From positions 248,001 to 312,000 of the forward strand of contig NZ_OZ245846.1 of assembly GCF_965228935.1 (NCBI RefSeq): a DNA stretch of 64,000 bases, written 5' to 3'. A model generated the notes under the pieces. The model saw nothing but the letters and a program-made list of their open reading frames with translations. It was not told where the DNA came from and did not search any database. This document shows positions 36,513-45,584 of this stretch, in pieces (positions within the stretch are counted from its first letter, which is position 1; each line of letters begins with the position of its first letter). A program made the position numbers and the translations under genes. The DNA is from Ulvibacterium sp965228935 (lineage in GTDB: Bacteria > Bacteroidota > Bacteroidia > Flavobacteriales > Flavobacteriaceae).

Positions 36513-39500
36513 TTACAAATGCAAGTCCTTGATATAAAAGAGCATCCGGTGGTTGATCATTGTAAAACCATGTTGTCGCCGGTTCGATTACCCCATTCGA
36601 GGCTTTTTCCCAATAGTATATTGCTTTCTCTGTGTTTCCAATCCCCTCATGGGCAGCGCCCAACCAGTAATCGATTTCATTTTCATGTGTCCCTGTCAAT
36701 TTGCCCTCGCCCAGGTTATTGGGGTATTCTTTCGCCTTTTCAAGCCAGCTAATGGCACCTTCAAATTCCTCGTTACCCATGGCTTCCCTTGCCAATCCGA
36801 TAAGGCAGGTTCTATAGGCCAAGACCACTTTACCCTCACCCCCTTCCCAAGGGTGGAATTTTCTTTTCATAATCAAGTTATAGGCCTCCAAAAACCTCTG
36901 GTTCAGAATAAGGAGATAGGCCTTTTCTATGTATAGGTCATCTCGCTCATCCACCAACTTTGGATATTCGTCAAAGAAACCAAGACGAAACGTTATCGAT
37001 TTGTTCAATCTTTTATGAAGCTGATCAAGTTCCATGAAAACCCGGGCATCCGTTCTATCCAAGTCAAATGCTGTTTTAAGTGATTCAAATGCTTTTTTTG
37101 GATCCCCTAATTTATTGTAATAGGCCAAGGCCAAGTTTCTATGTACCGTTGGGAATGAACTATCTTGCGAAACCGATAGCTCCCAACATCCAATCGCATC
37201 TTTATACTGCTTAGCATCATACCAAAAATTACCCAGGTAATACGATGCTTTTGAACTAGCCGTATGCACTTTCAATGCAAATTGCAGTGCAAGGACCGCT
37301 TCTATCCTATTTGGAAAACAATAATCCGGATTACAAGTTTCGGCCCGTTTAACTATTTCCTTGGCAGCCGTGTCCTTTCCCGATTTCGAGAGAAACCAGG
37401 CCTTATAGTATAGGGCCATTGGATAAGTAGCCGACTGTGTGGAAATGCCCAGGTCCAAAAGGTCAATCGCTTCCTGGTACATCCCGGTCCAGGCATAGTC
37501 CAAGGAAATTTCAATGTAATTTTGGATATTATTACCCATGAGCCGTAAAAGCCGATCTCTGGCTTCTACATCTCCTAGCAAAAAATCTTCGAAATGCAAC
37601 CCAAAATTGAAGCTATCCAGGCCCAAGGATTCTTCAATACTTTCTTTGGCCTTGGCAAATTCCCCCATCTTTCTGAAGAGGGCTACCTTGAGATGCCTTG
37701 CCTTGTGGTTGTGCCAATTACGTACCAATGAACGATCCAGAGTATCCAAAGCCAAATCCCAGTCACCTTTCATCGTTTCTATCCGGGCAATCTGAAAATA
37801 TCCGGAATCCATGTAGGCGGCATTCCAAACGGCTTTATAAAAGGCTGCATAGGCCTCTTCCTCTTTTCTTTGATACCGTAGGGACAGTCCCAGGTTAAAA
37901 AGTGGTTCCCCTACAAACGGATTGGGATTCCGCTCTGTCTGCCGAAGATAGGCCCGTTCAAAATAGCTTTGGGATTCCGCAAATTTGCCTTTTCGGAAGA
38001 ACCAAAGTCCCAGGGCGTTGTTACTGCGAATGTCATTGGGGTCGCGCTCCAATGCCTCTTTGTAATATTCCACGGGGTCGTAGGTTGCATGCCGATACTG
38101 CTCCAAATGAAGGCCGCTCAAGTAAAGCTCTTCATTAGTTTCGATTTTCTTGGGTTCTTCCACCGGCCTTGCCGGTTCTGGAATGGTGTGATGTGCCTTT
38201 TCTTCAGGTTTCCAATCAACAAGCACCTTTCCATCTTTGGAGGAAACTGAAACGTAATATGCGCTCCTATCAAATTTCTGATCAATGTCGATTTCACTCC
38301 TAAAGGTGGCCCCAGGTGTAAAATCAAACTTTTCCTCTTGTAAAATCTCATTCCCTGATGCAAACCTTACCGCCGCATTGGGGAATATCCCTGTGGAACA
38401 TGCCTTAATTATGGCCACGTTTTCCCTGAATTCCAAATTCAACAATACATCCTTTGATGCATTTTTTACCGTTCCCAAGTCCTGATAAGGCATAAAATAT
38501 TGGGTGAACGACTTTTCCTCGTACGGCATCAACCACGAAAAATCGGGTTGATTATCAGTATAAACACCACACATCAGCTCGATATATGGTCCATTATCAT
38601 CCGTAAGGTTTCTATCCCAAGCTTTTCCAAAATCCCCGTTGCCCCATGTCCATTGTTTTTTCCCCGGCGATATATGATGATTGGCTACATGAAGTAGGCC
38701 CGCCTGGGTATCGTTTTCATATCCGCCTACAAAATCATAATGCGACTTGATCGCCATATATGAGGTAGGAACGGGAATATTTTTATAGCGGGAAATATCA
38801 GTTCCAGGGGAGTAATCGAATTTATAATAAGTTCCCTTGGCAATAGGGAATTCCGAAACATCGCGCTTGCCATGATCGAATACGGCATTGACATCCGGCG
38901 GGAATACGGACTGGTACGCATCATTTACCGCCACCGCGGGATTGGCCCACCACAAAAAGGACTGGGGTTCCGCGGTTCTATTGTACAACTTAACGTTTAT
39001 TTCTAAATAGGCCTTGTCCGGATACAATGTAAATCCGGCCATTCCCTTGGTACGTGACATGCGTTCAATTTCACTGCACCAGACCGTCTTGCTGCCATCA
39101 CTGTTCTCTTCAATCATATGATCAACCGGTTCATATGTACTTGGGCGGTGATGTTGAGGCCAATTAAATTCTATTCCACCGGAAATCCATGGCCCCGTAA
39201 GACCCACCAGTGCTGGTTTAATGACTTCGTTGTAATAAACGAAATGGCGTTTTTTAGTCTTGTCATAGGCCATTTGTACCCGGCCACCGAGTTCCGGTAA
39301 AATCATAATCTTCAAAAAACTGTTTTCAAGAAAACAAGCAGACCACTCTTTATCTATTTTCTCATCCTTTATTTTTTCAATTACCGGATAAGGATATACT
39401 TTTCCACTACTCCCTTGATAGACCCTTTTCTCCAAGAACATGGGGTTTTTCTCGGGCACTCCAATTTCATATGTGGGGATAACCACTGTTTCGGACCAAG

Positions 39501-39513
39501 CTTTGACTTCCAT
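36478..39513 (-). CDS. DUF5107 protein with C-terminal TPR repeats (3' end probably truncated)
   Basis: 1011 residues. Residues about 30-350 form the DUF5107 domain (ILPELGGRVQMAYDKTKKRH, GPWISGGIEFNWPQHHRPST, WLMPYEEKSFTQYFMPYQD), a beta-sandwich related to sugar-mutarotase-like folds. TPR helices follow to the end (RSNNALGLWFFRKGKFAESQ; VHRNLALAYYNKLGDPKKAF). Family members, usually near glycosidase genes, are about 1100 residues and continue well past the YNDQPPDALLYQGLAF motif. Here the protein stops 16 residues after that motif, at the junction with the cas9 remnant. Divergent from the AraC gene. Confidence 0.8.
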   Translation of the reverse strand: MEVKAWSETVVIPTYEIGVPEKNPMFLEKRVYQGSSGKVYPYPVIEKIKDEKIDKEWSACFLENSFLKIMILPELGGRVQMAYDKTKKRHFVYYNEVIKPALVGLTGPWISGGIEFNWPQHHRPSTYEPVDHMIEENSDGSKTVWCSEIERMSRTKGMAGFTLYPDKAYLEINVKLYNRTAEPQSFLWWANPAVAVNDAYQSVFPPDVNAVFDHGKRDVSEFPIAKGTYYKFDYSPGTDISRYKNIPVPTSYMAIKSHYDFVGGYENDTQAGLLHVANHHISPGKKQWTWGNGDFGKAWDRNLTDDNGPYIELMCGVYTDNQPDFSWLMPYEEKSFTQYFMPYQDLGTVKNASKDVLLNLEFRENVAIIKACSTGIFPNAAVRFASGNEILQEEKFDFTPGATFRSEIDIDQKFDRSAYYVSVSSKDGKVLVDWKPEEKAHHTIPEPARPVEEPKKIETNEELYLSGLHLEQYRHATYDPVEYYKEALERDPNDIRSNNALGLWFFRKGKFAESQSYFERAYLRQTERNPNPFVGEPLFNLGLSLRYQRKEEEAYAAFYKAVWNAAYMDSGYFQIARIETMKGDWDLALDTLDRSLVRNWHNHKARHLKVALFRKMGEFAKAKESIEESLGLDSFNFGLHFEDFLLGDVEARDRLLRLMGNNIQNYIEISLDYAWTGMYQEAIDLLDLGISTQSATYPMALYYKAWFLSKSGKDTAAKEIVKRAETCNPDYCFPNRIEAVLALQFALKVHTASSKASYYLGNFWYDAKQYKDAIGCWELSVSQDSSFPTVHRNLALAYYNKLGDPKKAFESLKTAFDLDRTDARVFMELDQLHKRLNKSITFRLGFFDEYPKLVDERDDLYIEKAYLLILNQRFLEAYNLIMKRKFHPWEGGEGKVVLAYRTCLIGLAREAMGNEEFEGAISWLEKAKEYPNNLGEGKLTGTHENEIDYWLGAAHEGIGNTEKAIYYWEKASNGVIEPATTWFYNDQPPDALLYQGLAFVKLQKSLFGFGY

Positions 39514-39736
39514 CTTATACTTTCAGCTAAATATACGGTTCAACCATTTCATCCATAAAAATTCAAAATACCAGCAAGAAAACCACAATGAAGATTTTGG
39601 GTGACAGCCAAAATGTTACCGATAACAAACTGCCTAATGCCAGAATAATGTGTTAAAATTATCCTTTCCAGGGGTTTTTCAAAATAGACTATTTTGTGAG
39701 TTTACTGGATTATTTTCTTATCTTTAATTAAGAGAG

Positions 39737-40612
39737 ATGAAAAAAAGAGATTCCTTTGAAGGGCAGAAAATGTTAGTACTTCATAAAAAAGCCCTAACCA
39801 AACTGAGAAAAAATAAATTTACAAGGGATTTATATGCCACTGATGTTGGTTACTTCCCTAATGCCCTATATCATTATAGGGAAAGGGAAAGTGGATGTTT
39901 GGAATATATTCTTATTTTTTGCATAAAAGGGTTTGGATGGGTAAAAATCAACGGAAAGCGGAGTCGTATTTCAAAAAACCAATACATCATCATACCCAAA
40001 CTAGAGCCCCATACATACGAAGCCGATAATCTCGACCCTTGGACCATTTATTGGATTCATTTTGCTGGAGAAAAAGCCCCAAACTTTGTGTATCCCCTTG
40101 ATTATCCCAGGGAAATAGATAGGTCCGTCAATTCAGCCTTTGACAGTAGAGTAAATCTTTTCGAAGAAATTTACTATACTCTTGAAGAGGGACATTTGGC
40201 AAATAATTTAGAATACAGCAGTGTGCTATTGACCAGCCTACTAGGATCCTTCAAATACCATTCCCTATTCCGAAAAGCCAAGCAAACCCATGACAGGAGT
40301 CCTATATCAAAAGCAGTGCGTTACATGAAGGATAACCTGGAAAGAAAACTGTCCATACAGGAATTGGCCACTTCCTGTGGGTTATCAGTTTCCCACTTTT
40401 GCTTGCTGTTCAAAAGAAAAACCTCGCATACGCCTATAGAGCATCTTACCTTTTTAAGGATGCAAAAGGCCTGCTATCTTCTAGATTTCAGCTCACTCCG
40501 AATTAACGAAATTGCCCACAAATTAGGATATGACGATGCCTATTACTTTACAAGGGTGTTTAAAAAAGTAATGGGCAAATCACCTTCCATGTACCGCAAT
40601 AGTACCAATTGA
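39737..40612 (+). CDS. AraC-family transcriptional regulator
   Basis: 291 residues. An N-terminal cupin-type sugar-sensing domain (about 40-160; ISKNQYIIIPKLEPHTYEAD, WTIYWIHFAGEKA) and a C-terminal double helix-turn-helix (about 185-290; LSIQELATSCGLSVSHFCLL and INEIAHKLGYDDAYYFTRVF). This is the design of regulators such as RhaS/XylR-type carbohydrate activators. Lies between the divergent DUF5107 gene and the GH2 gene, both plausible targets. Confidence 0.9.
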   Translation: MKKRDSFEGQKMLVLHKKALTKLRKNKFTRDLYATDVGYFPNALYHYRERESGCLEYILIFCIKGFGWVKINGKRSRISKNQYIIIPKLEPHTYEADNLDPWTIYWIHFAGEKAPNFVYPLDYPREIDRSVNSAFDSRVNLFEEIYYTLEEGHLANNLEYSSVLLTSLLGSFKYHSLFRKAKQTHDRSPISKAVRYMKDNLERKLSIQELATSCGLSVSHFCLLFKRKTSHTPIEHLTFLRMQKACYLLDFSSLRINEIAHKLGYDDAYYFTRVFKKVMGKSPSMYRNSTN

Positions 40613-40939
40613 CCAAGAAACGTGGCACATGAATTACCCATGTCACATTTTGACATTCCAACTTAAAATCAAAACTGAAAACTTTCATTATTATTCGATT
40701 CCCATAGGGGAAACACCCATTAGGGAGATATATTAAGTATAGTTCCAATCGGAACATTTCTAGAATAAATCTGATTAGGGCTACACTTAGTTGTTTGAGT
40801 TAGTTTTTTTCACGAAGAGTGTGCCATTTTTGGCGCACTCTTTTGTTTTTATCCACAGCGGTCCAAATTTATCGTGTCCGAATGACTTACTTCTTCTACC
40901 CTTAGTGAATGAATCTTAACAAAAGAGCTTAAAAATACA
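40613..40939. other. Intergenic region with terminator and GH2 upstream region
   Basis: Contains the terminator at 40815-40844 and an upstream GTTCCAATCGGAAC palindrome near 40742-40755. No gene seen. Confidence 0.4.
40815..40844 (+). terminator. Rho-independent terminator after the araC-type gene
   Basis: Arms AAGAGTGTGCC and GGCGCACTCTT (one G-T pair) around ATTTTT, followed by TTG and TTTTT. It separates the regulator transcript from the GH2 gene. Confidence 0.7.
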
Positions 40940-43900
40940 ATGATACGAACTTCATATTTATTAATGGTTTTTTTGTTTTTTAGCGTATTTTCCACATCCC
41001 AGGCCCAAGATTTTTCGCAAAGGGAAATTAATATTGGTAAGAACGATTGGTACCTTTGGATAGATTCGACAGCCACATGGGAAAACGATAAACTTTATCT
41101 TCCTTCCGAAGTTGTTTTATCCGAGATGCCAGTAAATCCACCGACTTTGGGATGGGATAAGATGTATGCATTAGAAGGGCAAAACTACACTCTGCCTCTG
41201 GTGGTAGAAGAAATCTATTGCAATGGAAACAGTAAAAAAGAGTATCATGGCGTGAGTTGGTTTTACTCAAGTATAAGTTTCCCAAAAGATATTCAGGATA
41301 AAATTGTTCGACTATGCATCGACAAATTCAATTCAAGGATAGAAGTTTATATCAACAATAAACTTGCAGGTTATGATTTAATTGCCGGCACTCCTTATGT
41401 TTGCGATATTTCAAAATTCATCGTTCCCGGCAAGGAAAACAAAATTGCCTTAAGAATAACCAATCCGGGCGGACAACGAGGTTGGAATGATTTTCCGGTT
41501 ATACCTTGGGGCAAATATAAAATGTTGCCGCATCATGATTTTGGAGGTATAGGGGGTGATGTTATCCTGAAAGTTACGGACAAAATCTATATTGAGGATG
41601 TTTTCGTAAAGAATGAGCTTCCAGCAAAAGGCAATAGCATTTCCGTTACTACAGCGATAATAAATACAACGGATTTTGAGGGTAACGCGGATTTGAAAAT
41701 TGATATTCGTTCAAACAAAACAGGAGAAATTGTTTTTAGCACCGACAAAAGGATCGATATTAAAACCGTGCTAAATAATCACACGTTCCGTATTACCGTT
41801 CCTACTGCTAAGGTTTGGAGTTTGGAAAAACCGAATTTGTACTCTTGTGATATAAGTCTCTCAACCTCCGAATATTCACACGATTATTCTCAAACATTCG
41901 GTTTTAGGGTATTTGAGGTAAAAGCAAATGAAGCCGGAGAACAGAATTTTTATTTAAACGGCAAACGAATTCGTCACAGGTCGGCGATCGATTGGGGATA
42001 TTATGTGAATACTGGTTATTATCCTGACGAAAGTATGGCTGAAAAAAGCGTTAAGGCCGCAAAGGAAATCGGTTACAACGGTATTAATTTTCACAGAAAT
42101 ATTGGTGAGCCTTTGGTTTTGAAAAAAGCTGACGAACTCGGGTTGATGATTTATGAAGAACCAGGAGGTTTCTCCGAAGACATTAAGTTATACGACTTGG
42201 TAAAAGGTAAACCCGAATACACTTTTGAGGGACAGTTAATCTCGGAAAAATGTCGGCGTATGGTGATTAGAGACAGAAACCATCCTGCGCTAATGATATT
42301 TAACTTAGCCAACGAAAGAGATAATTGGGATTTATTACGAAAAAATATCATGCATGATATGCACCGACTGGATAACTCAAAATTAATCGTAAACCAGTCA
42401 GGCGGTTTTCCGGGGGGACCGGCAGGACCTATCCCGCATATACGTCCCTATGAAAGTGTCCCGAGACTTGACTTTTTTGATGATCATACGGTGGGGAGCG
42501 AGTCCCGTTTCCAAGAATATGATTTTCAGTATCATCAAACACCAAAAGACAAATTCAGACCTACTCCGGGCAGAATTGACCCTTTAAAGCACAATTATAT
42601 TGTCTATTGGGGCGAGGTGCGCAGTTACACCGGGCCCGACAATTCATGGAAATTATGTAACCAAAATACCGGCATAACAGAAAATCGTCCCGGTTACGAC
42701 ATTAACTCTTTTGTTCCTTTGTCCAAATTAATTGATGACTATTTTAGAGACAATAGGTTGGACAAAACCGGAAGTAGAGTAATAAAAACTCCGGCAAGCT
42801 TTACCGAACAGGCCGCAAGGGGGCTGATGTATACCGATGGCAGATTATCGCAAATCATAATGGGAACCAACAGTTATGATGGTTTTGCCATGAACGCATG
42901 GAGCGGATGTTCTCCCGATTTGCCCAAAGGACATCATAAGAACCTGGAGTATTATTCGTCTTTATTGGACGAAGGGCGAAATATAAAAGGACCTGCCACC
43001 GATTTGTCTTTTTGGACAAAAGAGCTGCAAATTGCAATTTATCGTCAAAACGGCAAGTATTTTTTACCCGGTAACGAAGTGAAATTAGACTTTACAATTA
43101 TTAACGAGGGACATATAGGAGCAGGAAATTACATTCTGACGATTAAAGTTAAGGATGGTGCCGGAAATTATACCGACTTTGAGCATAATGCAACAGTTAA
43201 AGTAAAAGGCGGTGACACCTATGCACAAAAAGTCCTTGATGATTTTTCGATTATATTAAAAGATAACATGCACGCGGGATACATTACCATAGAGGCTTCT
43301 TTGAATAAAAACGGTAATCTATTAACAAGTGGGGTAGAGCAGGTTTTGCTAAAAAATAGAAAATCCTATAAAAAAGAGTTGGAAGGTTCATCATATCGAA
43401 TTATTAACTGGGATGCAGCTGCCAAAGCCTTAAAGGATGCCGGAGTTGAAAATTTAGACTCCGAAAATCCATCAGTTGTTTTGGTTGGTGAAGCCGGCAC
43501 ATCAAACACTATCGAAGAACAGTTGAAAGAGGTTAAGAAAAAAGGTGCGACACTTATCTTAAAGTTTGATACAACCTTAGCGGAAATACTCTACAATTCT
43601 GGTCTTTTGTCGCAAAAAGTTACGGATTGGGGCGGCATTCAAACTCCGAGATGGATGGGGAACGGTTGGGGATACATTGACTATCTAATAGGTGAACAAG
43701 CCCTACCCGGTACCTCAACAATAGGAACCAACGGTTGGGAAGTAGATGATGACCCGATAGGATTTGCCCCTTTCAAAAGCAAATACAAACAAACATCCTA
43801 CGGGGCTTATATCGCAAGACCCGATGTTCTTTTAACGTTAATCGGTGAAATTGAATATGGAAAAGGAAAAATCGTTCTTTTACCGACCTATCCAGTAGAT

Positions 43901-43960
43901 GACAATAAAGCGTTTAACGATTTGTTGTTTTTCAATACGGTATTAACTTATTCGAAATAA
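40940..43960 (+). CDS. Secreted glycoside hydrolase family 2 protein (beta-galactosidase-like)
   Basis: 1006 residues. Signal peptide LLMVFLFFSVFSTSQAQ, a jelly-roll sugar-binding domain (about 60-220), an immunoglobulin-like domain, and a TIM barrel. The acid/base is E459 in NLANERDNWD and the likely nucleophile E559 in VYWGEVRSYTG. The C-terminal 160 residues resemble a glutamine-amidotransferase-like or carbohydrate-accessory domain (VVLVGEAGTSN, GKGKIVLLPTYPV). Codon use appears more AT-rich than in the left third of the window. Substrate unknown; locus context is the AraC regulator and DUF5107 gene. No SusCD pair is nearby. Confidence 0.83.
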   Translation: MIRTSYLLMVFLFFSVFSTSQAQDFSQREINIGKNDWYLWIDSTATWENDKLYLPSEVVLSEMPVNPPTLGWDKMYALEGQNYTLPLVVEEIYCNGNSKKEYHGVSWFYSSISFPKDIQDKIVRLCIDKFNSRIEVYINNKLAGYDLIAGTPYVCDISKFIVPGKENKIALRITNPGGQRGWNDFPVIPWGKYKMLPHHDFGGIGGDVILKVTDKIYIEDVFVKNELPAKGNSISVTTAIINTTDFEGNADLKIDIRSNKTGEIVFSTDKRIDIKTVLNNHTFRITVPTAKVWSLEKPNLYSCDISLSTSEYSHDYSQTFGFRVFEVKANEAGEQNFYLNGKRIRHRSAIDWGYYVNTGYYPDESMAEKSVKAAKEIGYNGINFHRNIGEPLVLKKADELGLMIYEEPGGFSEDIKLYDLVKGKPEYTFEGQLISEKCRRMVIRDRNHPALMIFNLANERDNWDLLRKNIMHDMHRLDNSKLIVNQSGGFPGGPAGPIPHIRPYESVPRLDFFDDHTVGSESRFQEYDFQYHQTPKDKFRPTPGRIDPLKHNYIVYWGEVRSYTGPDNSWKLCNQNTGITENRPGYDINSFVPLSKLIDDYFRDNRLDKTGSRVIKTPASFTEQAARGLMYTDGRLSQIIMGTNSYDGFAMNAWSGCSPDLPKGHHKNLEYYSSLLDEGRNIKGPATDLSFWTKELQIAIYRQNGKYFLPGNEVKLDFTIINEGHIGAGNYILTIKVKDGAGNYTDFEHNATVKVKGGDTYAQKVLDDFSIILKDNMHAGYITIEASLNKNGNLLTSGVEQVLLKNRKSYKKELEGSSYRIINWDAAAKALKDAGVENLDSENPSVVLVGEAGTSNTIEEQLKEVKKKGATLILKFDTTLAEILYNSGLLSQKVTDWGGIQTPRWMGNGWGYIDYLIGEQALPGTSTIGTNGWEVDDDPIGFAPFKSKYKQTSYGAYIARPDVLLTLIGEIEYGKGKIVLLPTYPVDDNKAFNDLLFFNTVLTYSK

Positions 43961-44472
43961 TGAGATAACCAAAGTAATGGATTCTGTTTTTGTGAAAGTG
44001 GCCTACTGGAGTTTTACACTGTTACACGGTTTTGAATATTAAATGGATTGGTAAAAGGCCCCCTAACACTTCGTGCCAGAGCTTATTTTCCTTGCGGTCC
44101 GGATCTACCCGCCGGTTGAAAAACCTTTGGCAGGCGGGCGGGACTCCCTTCTACGATGCTCAGGACAGGCTCCTCGCCCGTCAGCATAAAAAAGGCCCCG
44201 CTCTTACGGGACCTTTCATTGCGGTCTGGACGGGATGCAAATAGGGGTGTTTGGCTTTACATTATTTGGCATTATTTATCTGATATTCCGTATATTATAA
44301 AATATCGTTTACACTATCAAACACTACTTTCCATTAAAATTACGTCATAATTACATCATAATTATTTATTCGGAATGAATACTTGCAAGTTTCAGTTTTC
44401 TGAATAGGGGACAAAAGGTATAAGAATCTCCTTTTTTATGTATCCAATAGGTTTATTTAGATCATTTATTAA
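43961..44472. other. Gene-free region with dispersed GC-rich repeats and small tandem repeat
   Basis: CCCGCC...GGCGGG arms near 44106-44140, followed by a copy of the dispersed CTTCTACGATGCTCAGGACA element, a hairpin at 44191-44216, and an 11-bp tandem repeat at 44339-44360 (ATTACGTCATA then ATTACATCATA). Open frames here overlap these repeats and are rejected. Confidence 0.45.
44191..44216. terminator. Hairpin terminator, stronger on the minus strand
   Basis: Arms AAAGGCCCCG and CGGGACCTTT (one G-T) around CTCTTA. On the minus strand the stem is followed by T-rich TTTT; on the plus strand the tail is CATT. It could still stop read-through from the GH2 gene. Confidence 0.5.
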
Positions 44473-44513
44473 ATGTCCATATTTGCTAAATATGGACATT
44501 TTTTGTAGATTTA
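44473..44513 (+). promoter_or_regulatory. Promoter with 12-bp palindromic operator of parDE
   Basis: Perfect 12-bp arms ATGTCCATATTT (44473-44484) and AAATATGGACAT (44488-44499). The left arm overlaps TTTG at 44482-44485, which sits 20 bp before TAGATTTA (44506-44513), a 7/8 -7 box. A palindrome over the -33 box fits autorepression by a ParD-type antitoxin. The arm plus T6 could alternatively act as a terminator. Confidence 0.6.
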
Positions 44514-44531
44514 CATACTAATGGATTTGTT

Positions 44532-44756
44532 ATGAATATCAGTTTCACTAAAAAACAGGAAGAATATATTGCTGACCAAGTAGCCACGGGCGAATATCAA
44601 AACAATAGCGAGGTAATCCGTGATGCCATCCGTCTGCATAGAATTTATCGGGACAAGGTTATCGGAGATCTTCGAAGGGAGATAGAGAAAGGCTGGAAAG
44701 CTCCCGATAGTCCAAGATCTATGGAGGATATCATTGCTTCAAAGAAGGGCAAGTGA
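44532..44756 (+). CDS. ParD-family antitoxin (CopG/ribbon-helix-helix)
   Basis: 74 residues. N-terminal ribbon-helix-helix (MNISFTKKQEEYIADQVATG, YQNNSEVIRDAIRLH) that binds DNA and a C-terminal toxin-binding tail (RSMEDIIASKKGK). Its stop overlaps the GTG start of the toxin gene (GTGA). The palindrome upstream is the expected operator. First gene of a type II toxin-antitoxin pair. Confidence 0.9.
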   Translation: MNISFTKKQEEYIADQVATGEYQNNSEVIRDAIRLHRIYRDKVIGDLRREIEKGWKAPDSPRSMEDIIASKKGK

Positions 44757-45049
44757 AAAACGGTTACGTTCTATCGCAAGAAGCGGACAATGATATCGAG
44801 GATATTTTCGAATATGGCGAATACCGTTTTGGAAATCCACAAGCAATAGAATACCTTCTCGGCCTGAATGACCATTTAAAGGCAATTGCCAAAAATCCAG
44901 ATATAGGTAAGGAAAGAAAAGAAATTAAGGATGGATTGTTCAGTTTTCCTTATATGTCCCATATTATTTTCTATCGTAAAATGAATGGATATATACGTAT
45001 TATTAGAGTGTTGTACGGCGGAAGGGATTTGGTGAGGTTTCTAATTTAA
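44753..45049 (+). CDS. ParE/RelE-superfamily toxin
   Basis: 98 residues from GTG, translationally coupled to the antitoxin. Typical ParE pattern: LSQEADNDIEDIFEYGEYRF, then a long helix, KEIKDGLFSFPYMSHIIFYR and the closing IRIIRVLYGGRD. ParE toxins poison DNA gyrase; some RelE relatives cut mRNA instead, and the sequence alone does not settle which. Left edge of the defence island. Confidence 0.88.
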   Translation: MKNGYVLSQEADNDIEDIFEYGEYRFGNPQAIEYLLGLNDHLKAIAKNPDIGKERKEIKDGLFSFPYMSHIIFYRKMNGYIRIIRVLYGGRDLVRFLI

Positions 45050-45584
45050 AAGTTCAAAAAAACGATTATAGAATACTTGTATAACTGACCATCGTAATCA
45101 ATTCCTCTTCTAAAAATTTCTATCCTTATTTTGATTGCGAGAATAACAATTACCGTAAGAACCAAAAGAGATTTAGAGGCAAGTAGTTATACCAAATTGA
45201 ATAACCAGATGTATTTAGTAACTATCCTAAATACCTATCTGTAATAGTCACAACTGTCAGTTGAGGGATAGTGGCTAATATAACTAAAGAATGGACGGGA
45301 CTCGAACTTTTCTTCAAAATGCCCAGTATATAAGGCCTTCCAATGGGTTGTTTTTTAGGCTCACCGCGCGGCTCACCTTTTAACAAAGTTTAACATTTAG
45401 GAAGTTACTATTGATAAGTAATCAATCCGTTATTTGAGCTTTGGTAACGATTTTTGTATGGTCATTGTGTTGGTTAGTCCCTAATTTATCAAATAAATTT
45501 CGGTGATAGTTCGGCGTGTGGATTTTCCGAGAGGAAAATCGGAAGCAATAATTATAGAACACGTTGGTACCAGCTTTTATTAAT
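45050..45584. other. Gene-free region with dispersed repeat copy B and a half cassette-site
   Basis: Holds the 56-bp dispersed repeat at 45343-45398, a hairpin GATTTTCC...GGAAAATC near 45521-45541, and at about 45543-45575 a sequence (AGCAATAATTATAGAACACG then TTGG) that resembles the right half of the palindrome at 49605-49755. Frames here are short and of low quality. Confidence 0.4.
45343..45398 (+). repeat. Dispersed 56-bp repeat, copy B
   Basis: Gap-free partner of 33689-33744, about 75 percent identical. Copy A borders the CRISPR array and copy B the left side of the minus-strand cassette-like genes. Confidence 0.55.

Noticed and set aside
44032..44350. Two plus-strand frames after the GH2 gene
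   Set aside because: They read through GC-rich dispersed repeats and a hairpin; composition is not protein-like.
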